DNA of 63,043 nt from JBBAEA01 sp041656175. Lineage in GTDB: Bacteria; Myxococcota_A; Bradymonadia; UBA4248. Position 1 is the stretch's first letter. Every line of letters begins with the position of its first letter. The notes below the pieces were generated by a model, which did no database searches, had not been told where the DNA came from, and saw only the letters and a list, made by a program, of their open reading frames with translations. The stretch spans positions 1 to 63,043 of the forward strand of contig JBBAEA010000004.1 of assembly GCA_041656175.1 (NCBI GenBank). The letters run 5' to 3'. Made by a program: the position numbers and the translations under genes. Shown piece by piece: positions 43,117-51,563 of the stretch.

Positions 43117-43743
43117 CTAGTCAACGGCTTGCATTCCAGCTTGCAGTCCTTTGGACTGGAGCTCTTTAACTTTCTCTAAATCATTGGTGAAGTTTCCGTC
43201 CCAATCAACCGCGTAGTTCTCGACCAGATCGACCATGAGCAGACCATCGCGAGGTCGCACGAAACCAGCGCCTTGCACATTGTAGCGCCCTGTCAATTCG
43301 ATGGGCATGCCTACCTCAAAGTGTGGGTGGAAATACGGGTGGTAATCCACGACGAGTAGCTCTTTATTGGAGTCGGCAGAATCTGCAATCGTAATATAAA
43401 CAACGCTGCATCGGCGCAGCTCTCGCTGCCCTGGTCTCGGCCTGTTGCTCTTCTCTTTGGGATTGGTCATAAATGGGCAATCTTCAGATACCGAACGGAT
43501 TTGCCCAGCCACTCTAACGCTTTTACCTATATTTTTCTTCTTCTCAAAAATGAGCCCCCACACCGTAAACCTACCATCAGCAAGTCTTCGGGGGGTATTT
43601 AATATTGGAGCAAAATCGGGTATTGCTGGCAGATCTATGCCAATTTCAGATTCTACTTGCTCATGCTTTGGAAATTCCTCGACATTTTCCTTGCAGCCAA
43701 CTAGCCCCAAGCCAATGCCCAAGATGATCAAATATCGCTTCAT
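43117..43743 (-). CDS. Lipoprotein, possible OB-fold, unknown
   Basis: 208 residues. The lipoprotein signal is MKRYLIILGIGLGLVGC (Cys 17). Residues 60-185 read as a beta-barrel-like segment (NIGKSVRVAGQIRSVSEDCP, VVYITIADSADSNKELLVVD, VGMPIELTGRYNVQG), compatible with an OB-like fold but without a known family signature. Two Cys (in EDCPF and RRCSV) could form a disulfide. It is upstream of, and likely co-transcribed with, the kinase gene. Confidence 0.65.
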   Translation of the reverse strand: MKRYLIILGIGLGLVGCKENVEEFPKHEQVESEIGIDLPAIPDFAPILNTPRRLADGRFTVWGLIFEKKKNIGKSVRVAGQIRSVSEDCPFMTNPKEKSNRPRPGQRELRRCSVVYITIADSADSNKELLVVDYHPYFHPHFEVGMPIELTGRYNVQGAGFVRPRDGLLMVDLVENYAVDWDGNFTNDLEKVKELQSKGLQAGMQAVD

Positions 43744-43940
43744 CCTGCGACCTCCTCATGGTGGAATTGCCAAGCAAAAGCGCCGACCTCGATCAAAGCA
43801 GCAGCTCCTTGGCAGAAGCAAGTTTGCCACAGCTCTGCTCTCTACGCAAGAGCGCGCTTTGCAAGTACCTGTACGTCTGGAATGAAGAAAACTCCGATGC
43901 TGTGGAGGCGCGTTTCGGGAGCCAAAGCCTTCGTTACGAG

Positions 43941-44274
43941 AGGGTAGCGCGGGATCACTGAGCAAAATACGCAATGAGCGTATTTTGTGCGCTGGTTGGA
44001 ATGCATGCCATCCATGGCATGCATTCCTATGGGCCGCCTACGGCGTTCGATTTCGACATCCATGTCGAAATCCCGGCGAACAGCCGAAACGGCGCACAAA
44101 AAAAAGCGCGAATTGCCGAATTTTGCGAAGAAGCCCGCGCGTAGAGGGAGCCGAAACGAGCAAAGCTGAAGGCTTTGCGAGTTGAAAGCTCAATGAGATC
44201 ATCCTTTGCGCAGCATTCTGTCTATTTGTAAGAATGCTGCGCAAAGGATAGAACGAATTGTGGGACTCCCCCCA
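43941..44274 (+). repeat. Family B nested palindrome, copy B9, interrupted by a hairpin insertion
   Basis: The left part runs from AGGGTAGCGCGGGATCACTG through the two internal hairpins seen in B8 (TGCATGCCATCCATGGCATGCA and TTTCGACATCCATGTCGAAA) to GAAGCCCGCGCGTAGAGGGA. The terminal hairpin is then split: about 115 bp (44154-44263) intervene before GGGACTCCCCCCAC completes it. GGGA occurs at both junctions and could be a short target duplication. The basal stem is GCGCGGG:CCCGCGC. Confidence 0.75.
44201..44249. repeat. Perfect 19-bp hairpin nested inside copy B9
   Basis: Arms ATCCTTTGCGCAGCATTCT (44201-44219) and its exact complement (44231-44249) around an 11-base loop. The CTTTGCGCAG core resembles the CTTTGCACGG ends of family A and the ends of the hairpin at 30215-30263. 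It lies within the segment that interrupts B9. Confidence 0.8.
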
Positions 44275-44483
44275 CAAAAATAAAGAGCATACATATCGCA
44301 TTCATGAGAGTATTCTTAGCTCTAAGCATTGGCGGCCTGCGAACGTATATCGCAAGATACATGTCGCTTCATGCAAAAATTCTCTATCGCTAGCGAAAAT
44401 GCGTCAACTTGACTATATGCTTCGGTAGCGTAGCGGGACTTTGGATCATTTTGCTGCGTATTTTCATAAGCCCAAGGAACGTG

Positions 44484-45800
44484 ATGAAGAAGAAAGCCAT
44501 TTTTTTGAGTCTTATTGCAGTATCGCTCATGGTTTTTGCGCTTAGTTGCAAGCGCGCGCCCGAGCCCGCGATGGAAGCGGAAGTGCCAAAGACTGAGCAA
44601 GCCCATGCGGCAGCACAACAAGCTGCGCAAGGAGATGAGCATAGCGCGGACGACGGACATGATCACGACGCACACGCGGACGGGCATGATCACGGCGCAC
44701 ACGCGGCTTTGCCTGCGCCAGCGGACGTTGCGGAAGCGCCAGAGGATGCACAGCGAACCCCATCGGGTTTGGCGTACAAAATTTTGAAGCAAGGGGCAGA
44801 GGGTGGTCCAAAACCCACGGCGGCCGACACGGTGAAGGTGCACTATTCGGGTTGGACGACAGACGGCAAAATGTTCGACTCTTCGGTGGTGCGTGGAGAG
44901 CCTGCGACTTTTGGCTTAACGCAAGTCATCGCGGGTTGGACCGAGGGTTTACAATTGATGAAAGTTGGCGACAGCGCGCGATTTTGGATTCCGGAGGATT
45001 TGGCCTACAAGGGACGAGCGGGGGCGCCTGCGGGAACCTTAGTCTTTGACGTCGACTTACTCCAAGTTGTAAAAGCACCCGAAAAGCCCGCCGATTTAAC
45101 GCCTCCCCAAGACGCTATTGTGCTGGAATCTGGGGTGGCGTATAAGATTACGAGAGAAAACCCCCAAGGCGCCAGTATCGGCGAAAAGCATCTTGTTAGC
45201 TTTGATTTCGCCGTTTGGACCTCAGACGGCGAGATGGTAGATGCGTCAATAAAGCATGGAAAACCGATGTTTGGGCCAGTAGAAGCGTTTTTTCAACCCT
45301 GGAAAGAGGTTTTGCCCCACGTTAAGGTAGGCGAAAAAGTCTTGATTTGGGCCCCAGAAGCCTTAGCTTTTGGAGGAGCTGAGGGCGCGCCCGCGGGTGA
45401 CATCACTTTTGAGCTTGATGTACTGCGTATAGCTCAAATGCCAGAAACGCCCGAGGATATTGATGCTGCGCCCGAAACTGCTACGAAAGAGAGTAACGGC
45501 GTTGCATGGCGCATCATTAAAGAAGGAGCGGGCAATAAACCCACGCTGGAGAGTAAGGTAGTATTTCACTATACGGGCTGGACGGCGGATGGAAACGTCT
45601 TCGACTCATCGCTGTGGCATGAAAAACCCTATAGCGGTCAGGTGGGGCAACTCATCAGCGTTTGGGCACAAAGTCTGACACAGATGACTGTCGGAGAGCA
45701 GCGACGCATTTGGGTGCCAGAAGGTGAGGCCAGTAAGGGGGAAGCGAAATTACCGCCCGGAAAGATCGTCTTTGATTTAGAGTTACTAGAAATAAAATAG
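44484..45800 (+). CDS. Lipoprotein with three FKBP-type peptidyl-prolyl isomerase domains
   Basis: 438 residues from ATG 44484, chosen because it opens a lipoprotein signal (IAVSLMVFALSC, Cys 22); the frame runs 25 codons further upstream without signal character. Residues about 50-75 are a His/Asp-rich stretch (GHDHDAHADGHDHGAHA), a likely metal-binding segment. FKBP domains follow at about 92-200, 215-325 and 338-438. The first has the intact core (VKVHYSGWTTDGKMFDSS, VIAGWTEGLQLMKVG, PAGTLVFDVDLL). The second lost the DSS motif and the central Trp loop (FDFAVWTSDGEMVDAS), so is probably inactive. The third keeps DSS but not VIxGW. Role: folding of exported proteins in the periplasm or at the cell surface. 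nfu begins 7 bp after its stop. Confidence 0.88.
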   Translation: MKKKAIFLSLIAVSLMVFALSCKRAPEPAMEAEVPKTEQAHAAAQQAAQGDEHSADDGHDHDAHADGHDHGAHAALPAPADVAEAPEDAQRTPSGLAYKILKQGAEGGPKPTAADTVKVHYSGWTTDGKMFDSSVVRGEPATFGLTQVIAGWTEGLQLMKVGDSARFWIPEDLAYKGRAGAPAGTLVFDVDLLQVVKAPEKPADLTPPQDAIVLESGVAYKITRENPQGASIGEKHLVSFDFAVWTSDGEMVDASIKHGKPMFGPVEAFFQPWKEVLPHVKVGEKVLIWAPEALAFGGAEGAPAGDITFELDVLRIAQMPETPEDIDAAPETATKESNGVAWRIIKEGAGNKPTLESKVVFHYTGWTADGNVFDSSLWHEKPYSGQVGQLISVWAQSLTQMTVGEQRRIWVPEGEASKGEAKLPPGKIVFDLELLEIK

Positions 45801-45807
45801 AGGCAAT

Positions 45808-46044
45808 ATGCGCTTAGAAATTTTAAAAGCACTTGAGCAACTGCGCCCCATGATCGTCGCAGACGGCGGAAATGTTGACTTCATTGACTATTTTGATCAC
45901 GTCGTGTGGGTTCAACTCACTGGCGCTTGCGAGAGCTGCCCGCACGCGGGGCTTACGATAAAATACGGCTTAGAGTCGAAGTTACAGGAGCTCTACCCTG
46001 AAATAAAAGCGGTGCGCGACATCAACTTAGAAATTGATGTGTAA
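45808..46044 (+). CDS. NifU C-terminal-domain (Nfu) Fe-S scaffold
   Basis: 78 residues, a stand-alone Nfu domain with the cluster-binding CxxC in GACESCPHAG (Cys 41 and 44). Nfu proteins carry [4Fe-4S] clusters to apoproteins in the cytoplasm. The fold pattern matches the family (LRPMIVADGGNVDFIDY, then LESKLQELYPEIKAV). It starts 7 bp after the FKBP gene, so it is co-transcribed with it, and precedes the Mrp-type gene by about 120 bp. Confidence 0.9.
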   Translation: MRLEILKALEQLRPMIVADGGNVDFIDYFDHVVWVQLTGACESCPHAGLTIKYGLESKLQELYPEIKAVRDINLEIDV

Positions 46045-46166
46045 CGCTATCTTGCTTGATAGCTCAAATAATTCCTCGTCTTCCTCTTTACGAAGCAGCG
46101 CATACGAAAATGCGTAAACTATTCACTTTTGCCGAACTTTATACCACAACGTTCTAAAACCACAGT

Positions 46167-47351
46167 ATGATGAAAGATAAAATTAGAGAATGTGTAGAGA
46201 ATCTGCTCTTTGATGACGAATTGCCCTTAACGGGAGAACGTGCCATTAAAGAGATTGTAGTCCATGACGACACCGCTAAGATCACGATTGGCGTTGATGG
46301 CGAAAACAGCCCCATGGAGCGCTTCGACCTCGAAGATCGTCTTCGTAGCGCAGTGCTCGCCATGAGTGGGCTTCGCAGGGTGCTGATCACATCGGTCTCT
46401 TTATTTGAGAGCCGCAGCGAATCGCTGAAACCACCCAAGGGCGCAAAAAGCTCAAAAGCGCCAGTCGCAAAAAAAGAGCATTCGCTACCTCCCAAAACCG
46501 CGATCGCGGGCGTCTCGTCTGTGTACATGGTTTGTTCTGCTAAAGGCGGCGTGGGTAAAAGCACCGTAGCGCTCAACACAGCTTTGGCGCTTAAGCTCGA
46601 GGGCTACAACGTGGGGCTTTTGGATCTCGATATTTACGGCCCCAGCCTCTGTGCACTCATCGGCACGGAGACGCCACCGCAGATAGAAGGCGACAAAATT
46701 GTCCCCCCCAAAGTTTTTGGCATATCGGTTCTGAGCATCGCCATGATGATGGATAGGTCACAGCCGCTGATCTGGCGCGGTCCCATGGTAGCGTCTGTCA
46801 TCAACCAGTTGCTCTTTGAAGTCGATTGGTCGGGGCTTGATTTCTTAATCATCGACATGCCGCCTGGTACCGGCGACAGTTACTTGAGCCTACTTCAGTC
46901 TATTGAAGTTGACGGCGCAGTCATCGTTACTACGCCTTCGGAATTGGCGCTAGCCGATGTTACGCGTGGAGCTGGGCTATTTGAACCATTTGATGTGAAG
47001 ATTTTAGGGGTAGTCGAGAACATGGCTAGCTACGCGTGGCCAGGAGCCGACGATGCCATAGAAACACTCAGCTCCATCACCCCAAGCGACCAACTGATGG
47101 CCAATAAGCTACAAAAAATCCAAGATCTGCTCCAAAGCGCTAAATACCTACGGATCTTTGGCGATAACACCGAACGCTACCTCAAGGTACTCAATCTTGA
47201 GCTTATCGCGTCCTTACCGCTGGATACGGAACTCCAAGCGCATAACGACGCTGGCGCCCCTTACATGGAGGATCCCAAAAACGCCGACATCATGAAGGCG
47301 TTTTTGAAGATCGCGCGCTTTATTGCCGATGATCGAGCACAAAAACTCTAA
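46167..47351 (+). CDS. Mrp/ApbC-type P-loop ATPase lacking the cluster CxxC
   Basis: 394 residues; two adjacent ATGs at 46167 and 46170. Order: a DUF59-like N-terminal 90 residues, a Lys/Pro linker, then the Mrp ATPase: deviant Walker A SAKGGVGKST (about 124), GLLDLDIYGPSL, WRGPMVASVINQLL, FLIIDMPPGTGDSYLSLLQ and TTPSELALADVTRGAGLF. This family (Mrp, NBP35, ApbC) normally holds a shared [4Fe-4S] cluster through a C-terminal CxxC after VVENM. Here VVENMASYAWPG is followed by about 35 extra residues and no Cys; the only Cys residues are near 9, 123 and 154. It is otherwise complete. The preceding nfu gene suggests a role in Fe-S assembly, but the missing ligands leave the mechanism open. Confidence 0.85.
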   Translation: MMKDKIRECVENLLFDDELPLTGERAIKEIVVHDDTAKITIGVDGENSPMERFDLEDRLRSAVLAMSGLRRVLITSVSLFESRSESLKPPKGAKSSKAPVAKKEHSLPPKTAIAGVSSVYMVCSAKGGVGKSTVALNTALALKLEGYNVGLLDLDIYGPSLCALIGTETPPQIEGDKIVPPKVFGISVLSIAMMMDRSQPLIWRGPMVASVINQLLFEVDWSGLDFLIIDMPPGTGDSYLSLLQSIEVDGAVIVTTPSELALADVTRGAGLFEPFDVKILGVVENMASYAWPGADDAIETLSSITPSDQLMANKLQKIQDLLQSAKYLRIFGDNTERYLKVLNLELIASLPLDTELQAHNDAGAPYMEDPKNADIMKAFLKIARFIADDRAQKL

Positions 47352-47415
47352 TTTTCTTTGCTAGATTTCAGGACATCTATGCGCTTCTTTAATCTTTAGG
47401 AAGCAAACCTGAGAC

Positions 47416-47651
47416 CTTTGCACGGCTAGAAATAGCGAATTTAATTTTACAAATCCGATACAGTTTTAAACAAAATGAGACATTTTGTAGAGAAATATAA
47501 GCTAAAAAATGCTAATAAAATAAGGCAGGTTGAAGATAGAATGACATTTTATTCGAAAAGTGCTTAAAAGAGTGCTTTCTTTGGGGAAGGGGGGTACGGG
47601 GGGAAACATCTTTTCTTTGGCACATAGAAAAGGGTTTCCCCCCGTGCAAAG
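47416..47651 (-). mobile_element. Family A MITE-like element, copy A3 (reverse orientation)
   Basis: 236 bp with ends CTTTGCACGG (47416-47425) and CCGTGCAAAG (47642-47651). It is inverted relative to A1 and A2: the G/C-rich hairpin end is on the right. It sits 64 bp after the Mrp-type gene, in the convergent gap with the 228-aa membrane protein gene. Confidence 0.85.
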
Positions 47652-47783
47652 CTCTCAATCTAGCAACTAAAGTCGCAATTTTTTGGCTGTCCATAAGCTG
47701 GCAACTCAAAACGGCTTTCCTCTGGCATGAGTTTTCCGCGTGGACAGCTCTATAAATTCAGAACGCAGCTTTAAAACGAAATT

Positions 47784-48470
47784 TTACAGCGGTTTTTCTT
47801 CAAGCTCTGTGTTTTGTTCCTTCCCTCTAAAGAAAGTAGTAGAAAATTCGCTTTTGGGTATGGGAAAAAGCATGGACTCTGTGGGAAGCTCGGGATCGTA
47901 CAAAACGACAATGGGGTCGTTGATACTGAGTTCGCATGCGGTACGAAGTTTAACAAGCTTGCTCCCTACGCAGCACTTATCGTCGACTAAAAACTGATAA
48001 TCCACCCTTAGAAAAGCTGAATTTGAAATACCCTGTATATTTTCGAGGAAATAATTCTGGTACTCGCCATTTCGATATATGTTTAACATATTAACATAAC
48101 CGATAGTAGCTGTTCCGTTTTCGTAGAGTTTTCGAGCTCTTTTAAATGATGTGTATCGCGCATTCGCTCTTTTAAATAAAAGATAGTTTGCATAAAAATA
48201 GAGCGGCACCAACACAGATATTCCCACTATCCAATAAACGTCAGATTCTGTGTACAAGAAGCGTTTATACACAATATAAGCGATCGTGGCGCCTACAAGG
48301 CTAAGGCTTAGCAAGGCTACAAACTTGTAAAAAGCAATGCGCTTCTCGTAGCTGGAATGTAGCTTTCTCGGCGCATCGGCGAGCTTGGCGAGCACGGATT
48401 TGCACTCTTGTGGACGCGGCGCGCTAAAACGCATGATGACGTTTTTGGGCTTTGCAAGACTATCTTGCAT
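47784..48470 (-). CDS. DUF3592-like membrane protein
   Basis: 228 residues with two membrane helices (about 48-68 and 78-97) and a soluble C-terminal part with strands such as VDYQFLVDDKCCVGSKLVKL and DPIVVLYDPELPTESML. The phrase VLYDPxxPxxS is typical of DUF3592 and related membrane proteins of unknown function. Its start ATG shares one base with the stop of the TPR gene upstream (TAATG), so translation is coupled. Confidence 0.7.
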   Translation of the reverse strand: MQDSLAKPKNVIMRFSAPRPQECKSVLAKLADAPRKLHSSYEKRIAFYKFVALLSLSLVGATIAYIVYKRFLYTESDVYWIVGISVLVPLYFYANYLLFKRANARYTSFKRARKLYENGTATIGYVNMLNIYRNGEYQNYFLENIQGISNSAFLRVDYQFLVDDKCCVGSKLVKLRTACELSINDPIVVLYDPELPTESMLFPIPKSEFSTTFFRGKEQNTELEEKPL

Positions 48471-49456
48471 TATATGGTCTCCAAAAGCCGCAAGCTCTCT
48501 TCGTGTTTGCCAACAACGCTATACACCTTAGCTCTTAAAACATTGAGATATGGCTTAACGCCGAGGTGCTTGGCCTTCTCGTATGCTTTTTCGGCCTCAT
48601 CAATATAGAGCAAAACGCCTTCACTATCTTGCGTTTGCGCCGCCGCGACGGCTCGTCCCCAGCAAGCCGCTAGAACGGGCTCACTACCAGAACAGGCTTC
48701 GCGGAAGGAGGCTTCAGCGTGCATATAATCGCCTTTATAATAGGTTTCCCAGCCAATGGCCGTCTTTTCGAGGCGCTGAATTTGTGCAAGATCCTTCTCG
48801 ACATCCGAAAACTGCAGCAATCTCTGAATTTTATTGCGTACTCGCTCCCAACCCATGCGATCGAGTGCGGGGAGGGGCTGTGATTGCGTTGGGCTTATTT
48901 CGATAACTATTTCGTTGTACAGGCCAACAGCCAATTTTCGCTGAAACTGAATGAGCTCAGGCTCCGCAAAGCCTGTTCTTAGCAGGACATCATAATAGGC
49001 GAGTGCGCCGCCGTTTTGGGCGGTAAGTATGGGTCCACCGCTTTTGAGGCTAGCGTTGAGTTGATCAAGAACGGTGCGCTGCGATTCGGGCGTAGAGTAC
49101 GGGGGAAGTCTTTGAGCTTTGCTGCTAACGGCTTTAAGCTCTCCCTTAATTTTGCGATCGTTCTCGGCGCTTGGCACCAAAGTGATGTAAAAGTCGTAGT
49201 AGCGCTGCGCTAAGACATAGTCTTTGAGCATATTGTAGGCACGCGCGCAGTTGAGGTAAGCCATGGTTTGGCTACGCGGGGATAGCTGTATTGCCTTTTG
49301 ATACGAGGAGACGGCTTCTGAGTATTTCTGTGCGTTATAAAGCTTATTCCCGCGCTCAAAGAAATCTTGGCCAGAGCTTTGCGCAAAGACGGCAGTTGCA
49401 AAGACGCACAGTACAAAGAAAACAACAGATATAGAGAGTGCGAAGCGTTTAAACAT
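48470..49456 (-). CDS. Exported TPR protein
   Basis: 328 residues with a signal peptide (residues 1-25, ending ATAVFA-QSS). Two clear TPRs follow (GNKLYNAQKYSEAVSSYQKAI; ARAYNMLKDYVLAQRYYDFY), and more degenerate helical repeats lie near 230-320. It is probably periplasmic and mediates protein contacts. Its ATG overlaps the upstream PEGA/barrel gene's TAA by one base, and its own stop overlaps the next start the same way, so the three genes form a tightly coupled unit. Confidence 0.8.
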   Translation of the reverse strand: MFKRFALSISVVFFVLCVFATAVFAQSSGQDFFERGNKLYNAQKYSEAVSSYQKAIQLSPRSQTMAYLNCARAYNMLKDYVLAQRYYDFYITLVPSAENDRKIKGELKAVSSKAQRLPPYSTPESQRTVLDQLNASLKSGGPILTAQNGGALAYYDVLLRTGFAEPELIQFQRKLAVGLYNEIVIEISPTQSQPLPALDRMGWERVRNKIQRLLQFSDVEKDLAQIQRLEKTAIGWETYYKGDYMHAEASFREACSGSEPVLAACWGRAVAAAQTQDSEGVLLYIDEAEKAYEKAKHLGVKPYLNVLRAKVYSVVGKHEESLRLLETI

Positions 49457-51117
49457 TATAGCCTCCCATCGTTAGATAGCCTGTAGCCAACTTCATGGAT
49501 GGGCTCTGCGCTAGGAGCTGGGGAGTCATCGCGTAGGAGCCAGTAGGGGCTTAAGCCAAATGTGAGCGCAAAACCGTGTCTTGCGCGGCTAGCGTCGATA
49601 CTATCTTCAAAGTCTTGCTGGAGCACGTAGGATAATTTTAGGTACGTCTCCTCGGTTAAATAATACTTCACCCCCAGATCAAAGTTGATGGAGAACGCGG
49701 TTTGTTTAAATTTGGGTTGCATAGCAAAGAATTTCGTGTGCAAGATAAGGTGTGTTAATCCTGCCCCGATGACACCCTCAAATTGAACAATATTAAAGGT
49801 ATAGTGCAATTTAAACTGTAGCGGATAAAACGAAATGTAGGTCAAACGCTCAGCCAAAAGCGGGCTTATCATGATGCTACTCCCCTCATCTCTACCCAAA
49901 TAAACAGCCGAAAACGCCCTGTTCATAGAAGCGCCTCCAAGGCTTAAGCGAAAAAGCTCTGCTCCCCAATACTCATCCTCGTAGGTCACGCCCAGCACTA
50001 ACGCATGTACAACCGGGCTAGCCCACATGGTGTAATGGTTTGCCGAAACAGACTGCGGTGAGAAGCTATAGCTCTCATTGTAGCCATCTAAATATATATC
50101 CGCCTCAGACCTCGCAAGACTCATGTTCGTCGTAAGAAGCTGATACCCTGCGTAGGCAGAAAACCTGTAGCGCTTAATACCGCGATTCCTAACCCTCCAC
50201 CACGGCTCGGACTTTGGCAGTAGAGCAGCCTGCGCCGTTTGTGGGTGATTGGGATAGATCTTTATCTTTTGCGTAAAATCTTCGTAACCCTCAGCTTTTA
50301 CAACAAACTCATGCTCCCCTGGCAAAACTTCGTAAGCATCGTTCGCAGCTCCTAGCTCTTGGCCGTCCATCCACAGTGTGGAATTTTGGGTCGAAGTGAG
50401 CATGGTAAAAGTCGTTGGGAGCGCCTCTAATTTGGCCTCGTAAGGATAAACCTCGCCCTTTAACGCATTGACTTCCCAAGAAGCATCGTTATGTCCATTG
50501 AGTTTGAAATCCAGTTTTTGTACACCCTCAACGGTTTTGAGCTCTATTGGCGTTTTCCCAACCAGTCGACCATTGAGATAAACCATCGCACCAGGTGGCT
50601 GCGAGCTCAAATTGAGCGACGCCTCAAGGGTAAAGAGCGAACCGATGGCTGACTGCACGAGACGTTCGAGCTGGGTGTGCCCCATTTCGATGCGCGTAGC
50701 ATCGCCCCCTAAGCGTCTGTATAGCGCTAGATTGAGCTGCCATTCATTGCCGTTCTTACTAAACTTCGCATCCGCGTAAGCATCGACGTTGTAGACCTCC
50801 GTTAAAAAAGTGCCACCACGCGTGCACGGGCTCCCGTCCTCAAAACAAACTGGAATACTTAAACCCTCTTGCTCGAGTTTTCGCCTAAGAAGCTCAGGCG
50901 AAGCAAAATGGCGCTCCTCCGCACGACTTAGCGTACGCAGCACCACCGCTTCGGCCTCACTCTTTTCCGCGGCCGACATCCGTTCGTAACCAATGCGCCA
51001 CACCACTCGCCGACTTGGGTCTGCAACAGCCTGGCTCGCAAACTGCGTGAGCAGCAAAGCAATGGCAAGCCCCAGCCAACCCAAAACTCGCATTCGTTCA
51101 AGCCATCGCTCACTCAT
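49456..51117 (-). CDS. PEGA-domain outer-membrane beta-barrel protein
   Basis: 553 residues. A hydrophobic export signal lies at about 10-32 (GLAIALLLTQFASQAVA-DP). Residues 30-165 are an alpha/beta domain with a Cys pair (PVCFEDGSPC). PEGA domains are at about 165-235 (SSQPPGAMVYLNGRLVGKTP) and 240-300 (STLWMDGQELG, EVLPGEHEFVVKAEGY). From about 310 to the end the sequence alternates aromatic and polar residues in strand-length segments (YRFSAYAGYQLLTT, LGVTYEDEYWGAELFRLS, FALTFGLSPYW), which predicts an outer-membrane barrel of 10-12 strands. PEGA domains are common in surface proteins of this lineage. rpoZ lies 53 bp upstream on the same strand. Confidence 0.8.
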   Translation of the reverse strand: MSERWLERMRVLGWLGLAIALLLTQFASQAVADPSRRVVWRIGYERMSAAEKSEAEAVVLRTLSRAEERHFASPELLRRKLEQEGLSIPVCFEDGSPCTRGGTFLTEVYNVDAYADAKFSKNGNEWQLNLALYRRLGGDATRIEMGHTQLERLVQSAIGSLFTLEASLNLSSQPPGAMVYLNGRLVGKTPIELKTVEGVQKLDFKLNGHNDASWEVNALKGEVYPYEAKLEALPTTFTMLTSTQNSTLWMDGQELGAANDAYEVLPGEHEFVVKAEGYEDFTQKIKIYPNHPQTAQAALLPKSEPWWRVRNRGIKRYRFSAYAGYQLLTTNMSLARSEADIYLDGYNESYSFSPQSVSANHYTMWASPVVHALVLGVTYEDEYWGAELFRLSLGGASMNRAFSAVYLGRDEGSSIMISPLLAERLTYISFYPLQFKLHYTFNIVQFEGVIGAGLTHLILHTKFFAMQPKFKQTAFSINFDLGVKYYLTEETYLKLSYVLQQDFEDSIDASRARHGFALTFGLSPYWLLRDDSPAPSAEPIHEVGYRLSNDGRL

Positions 51118-51170
51118 TGTCTCTCTCCCTCTTAAGCGAACCCCCGCTACTTCGCCCCATCTTCCCTACT

Positions 51171-51422
51171 CTAATGCCGCCCCTTACTAGGTTTTTTCTT
51201 CATTTCCGGCACATTACCCATCAAAATATCCTCTACCGGCAGATCCCAATACACCTTGCCCTCAGCAATTTCCCTAAGCGCCGTCACGCAAGGTTTATTA
51301 TCGGTTTCGACCGTCGGCTCCGCACCTTGTAGCAGGGCGCGCGCGCGCTGCGAACCCAGCAAAGCCATCGCGAATCGATTGGGAATCTTTAACAAACAAT
51401 CTTCTACCGTTACTCGGGCCAT
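51171..51422 (-). CDS. rpoZ: RNA polymerase omega subunit
   Basis: 83 residues. Omega helps fold and stabilise the beta-prime subunit and contributes to ppGpp binding. The core MARVTVEDCLLKIPNRFAMAL matches the family's MARVTVEDCLxxVxNRFxLV start; residues 25-63 (SQRARALLQ, NKPCVTALREIAEGKV) follow the family order. A GGAGAG site lies 5-10 nt upstream. The usual gmk and spoT neighbours are absent; envelope genes follow instead. Confidence 0.93.
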   Translation of the reverse strand: MARVTVEDCLLKIPNRFAMALLGSQRARALLQGAEPTVETDNKPCVTALREIAEGKVYWDLPVEDILMGNVPEMKKKPSKGRH

Positions 51423-51563
51423 ATTCTCTCCATTCTAAATCAAAACACCCCACCCCATTCTCTTAGCTAGCATAGCTATTGACGTTCTGCAAGAGTAGTA
51501 ACCACGTTTCGCGCATCAAGCGCCGTATAAAGCGCAAATATTACGACGTTTTATTTTTTTGGC

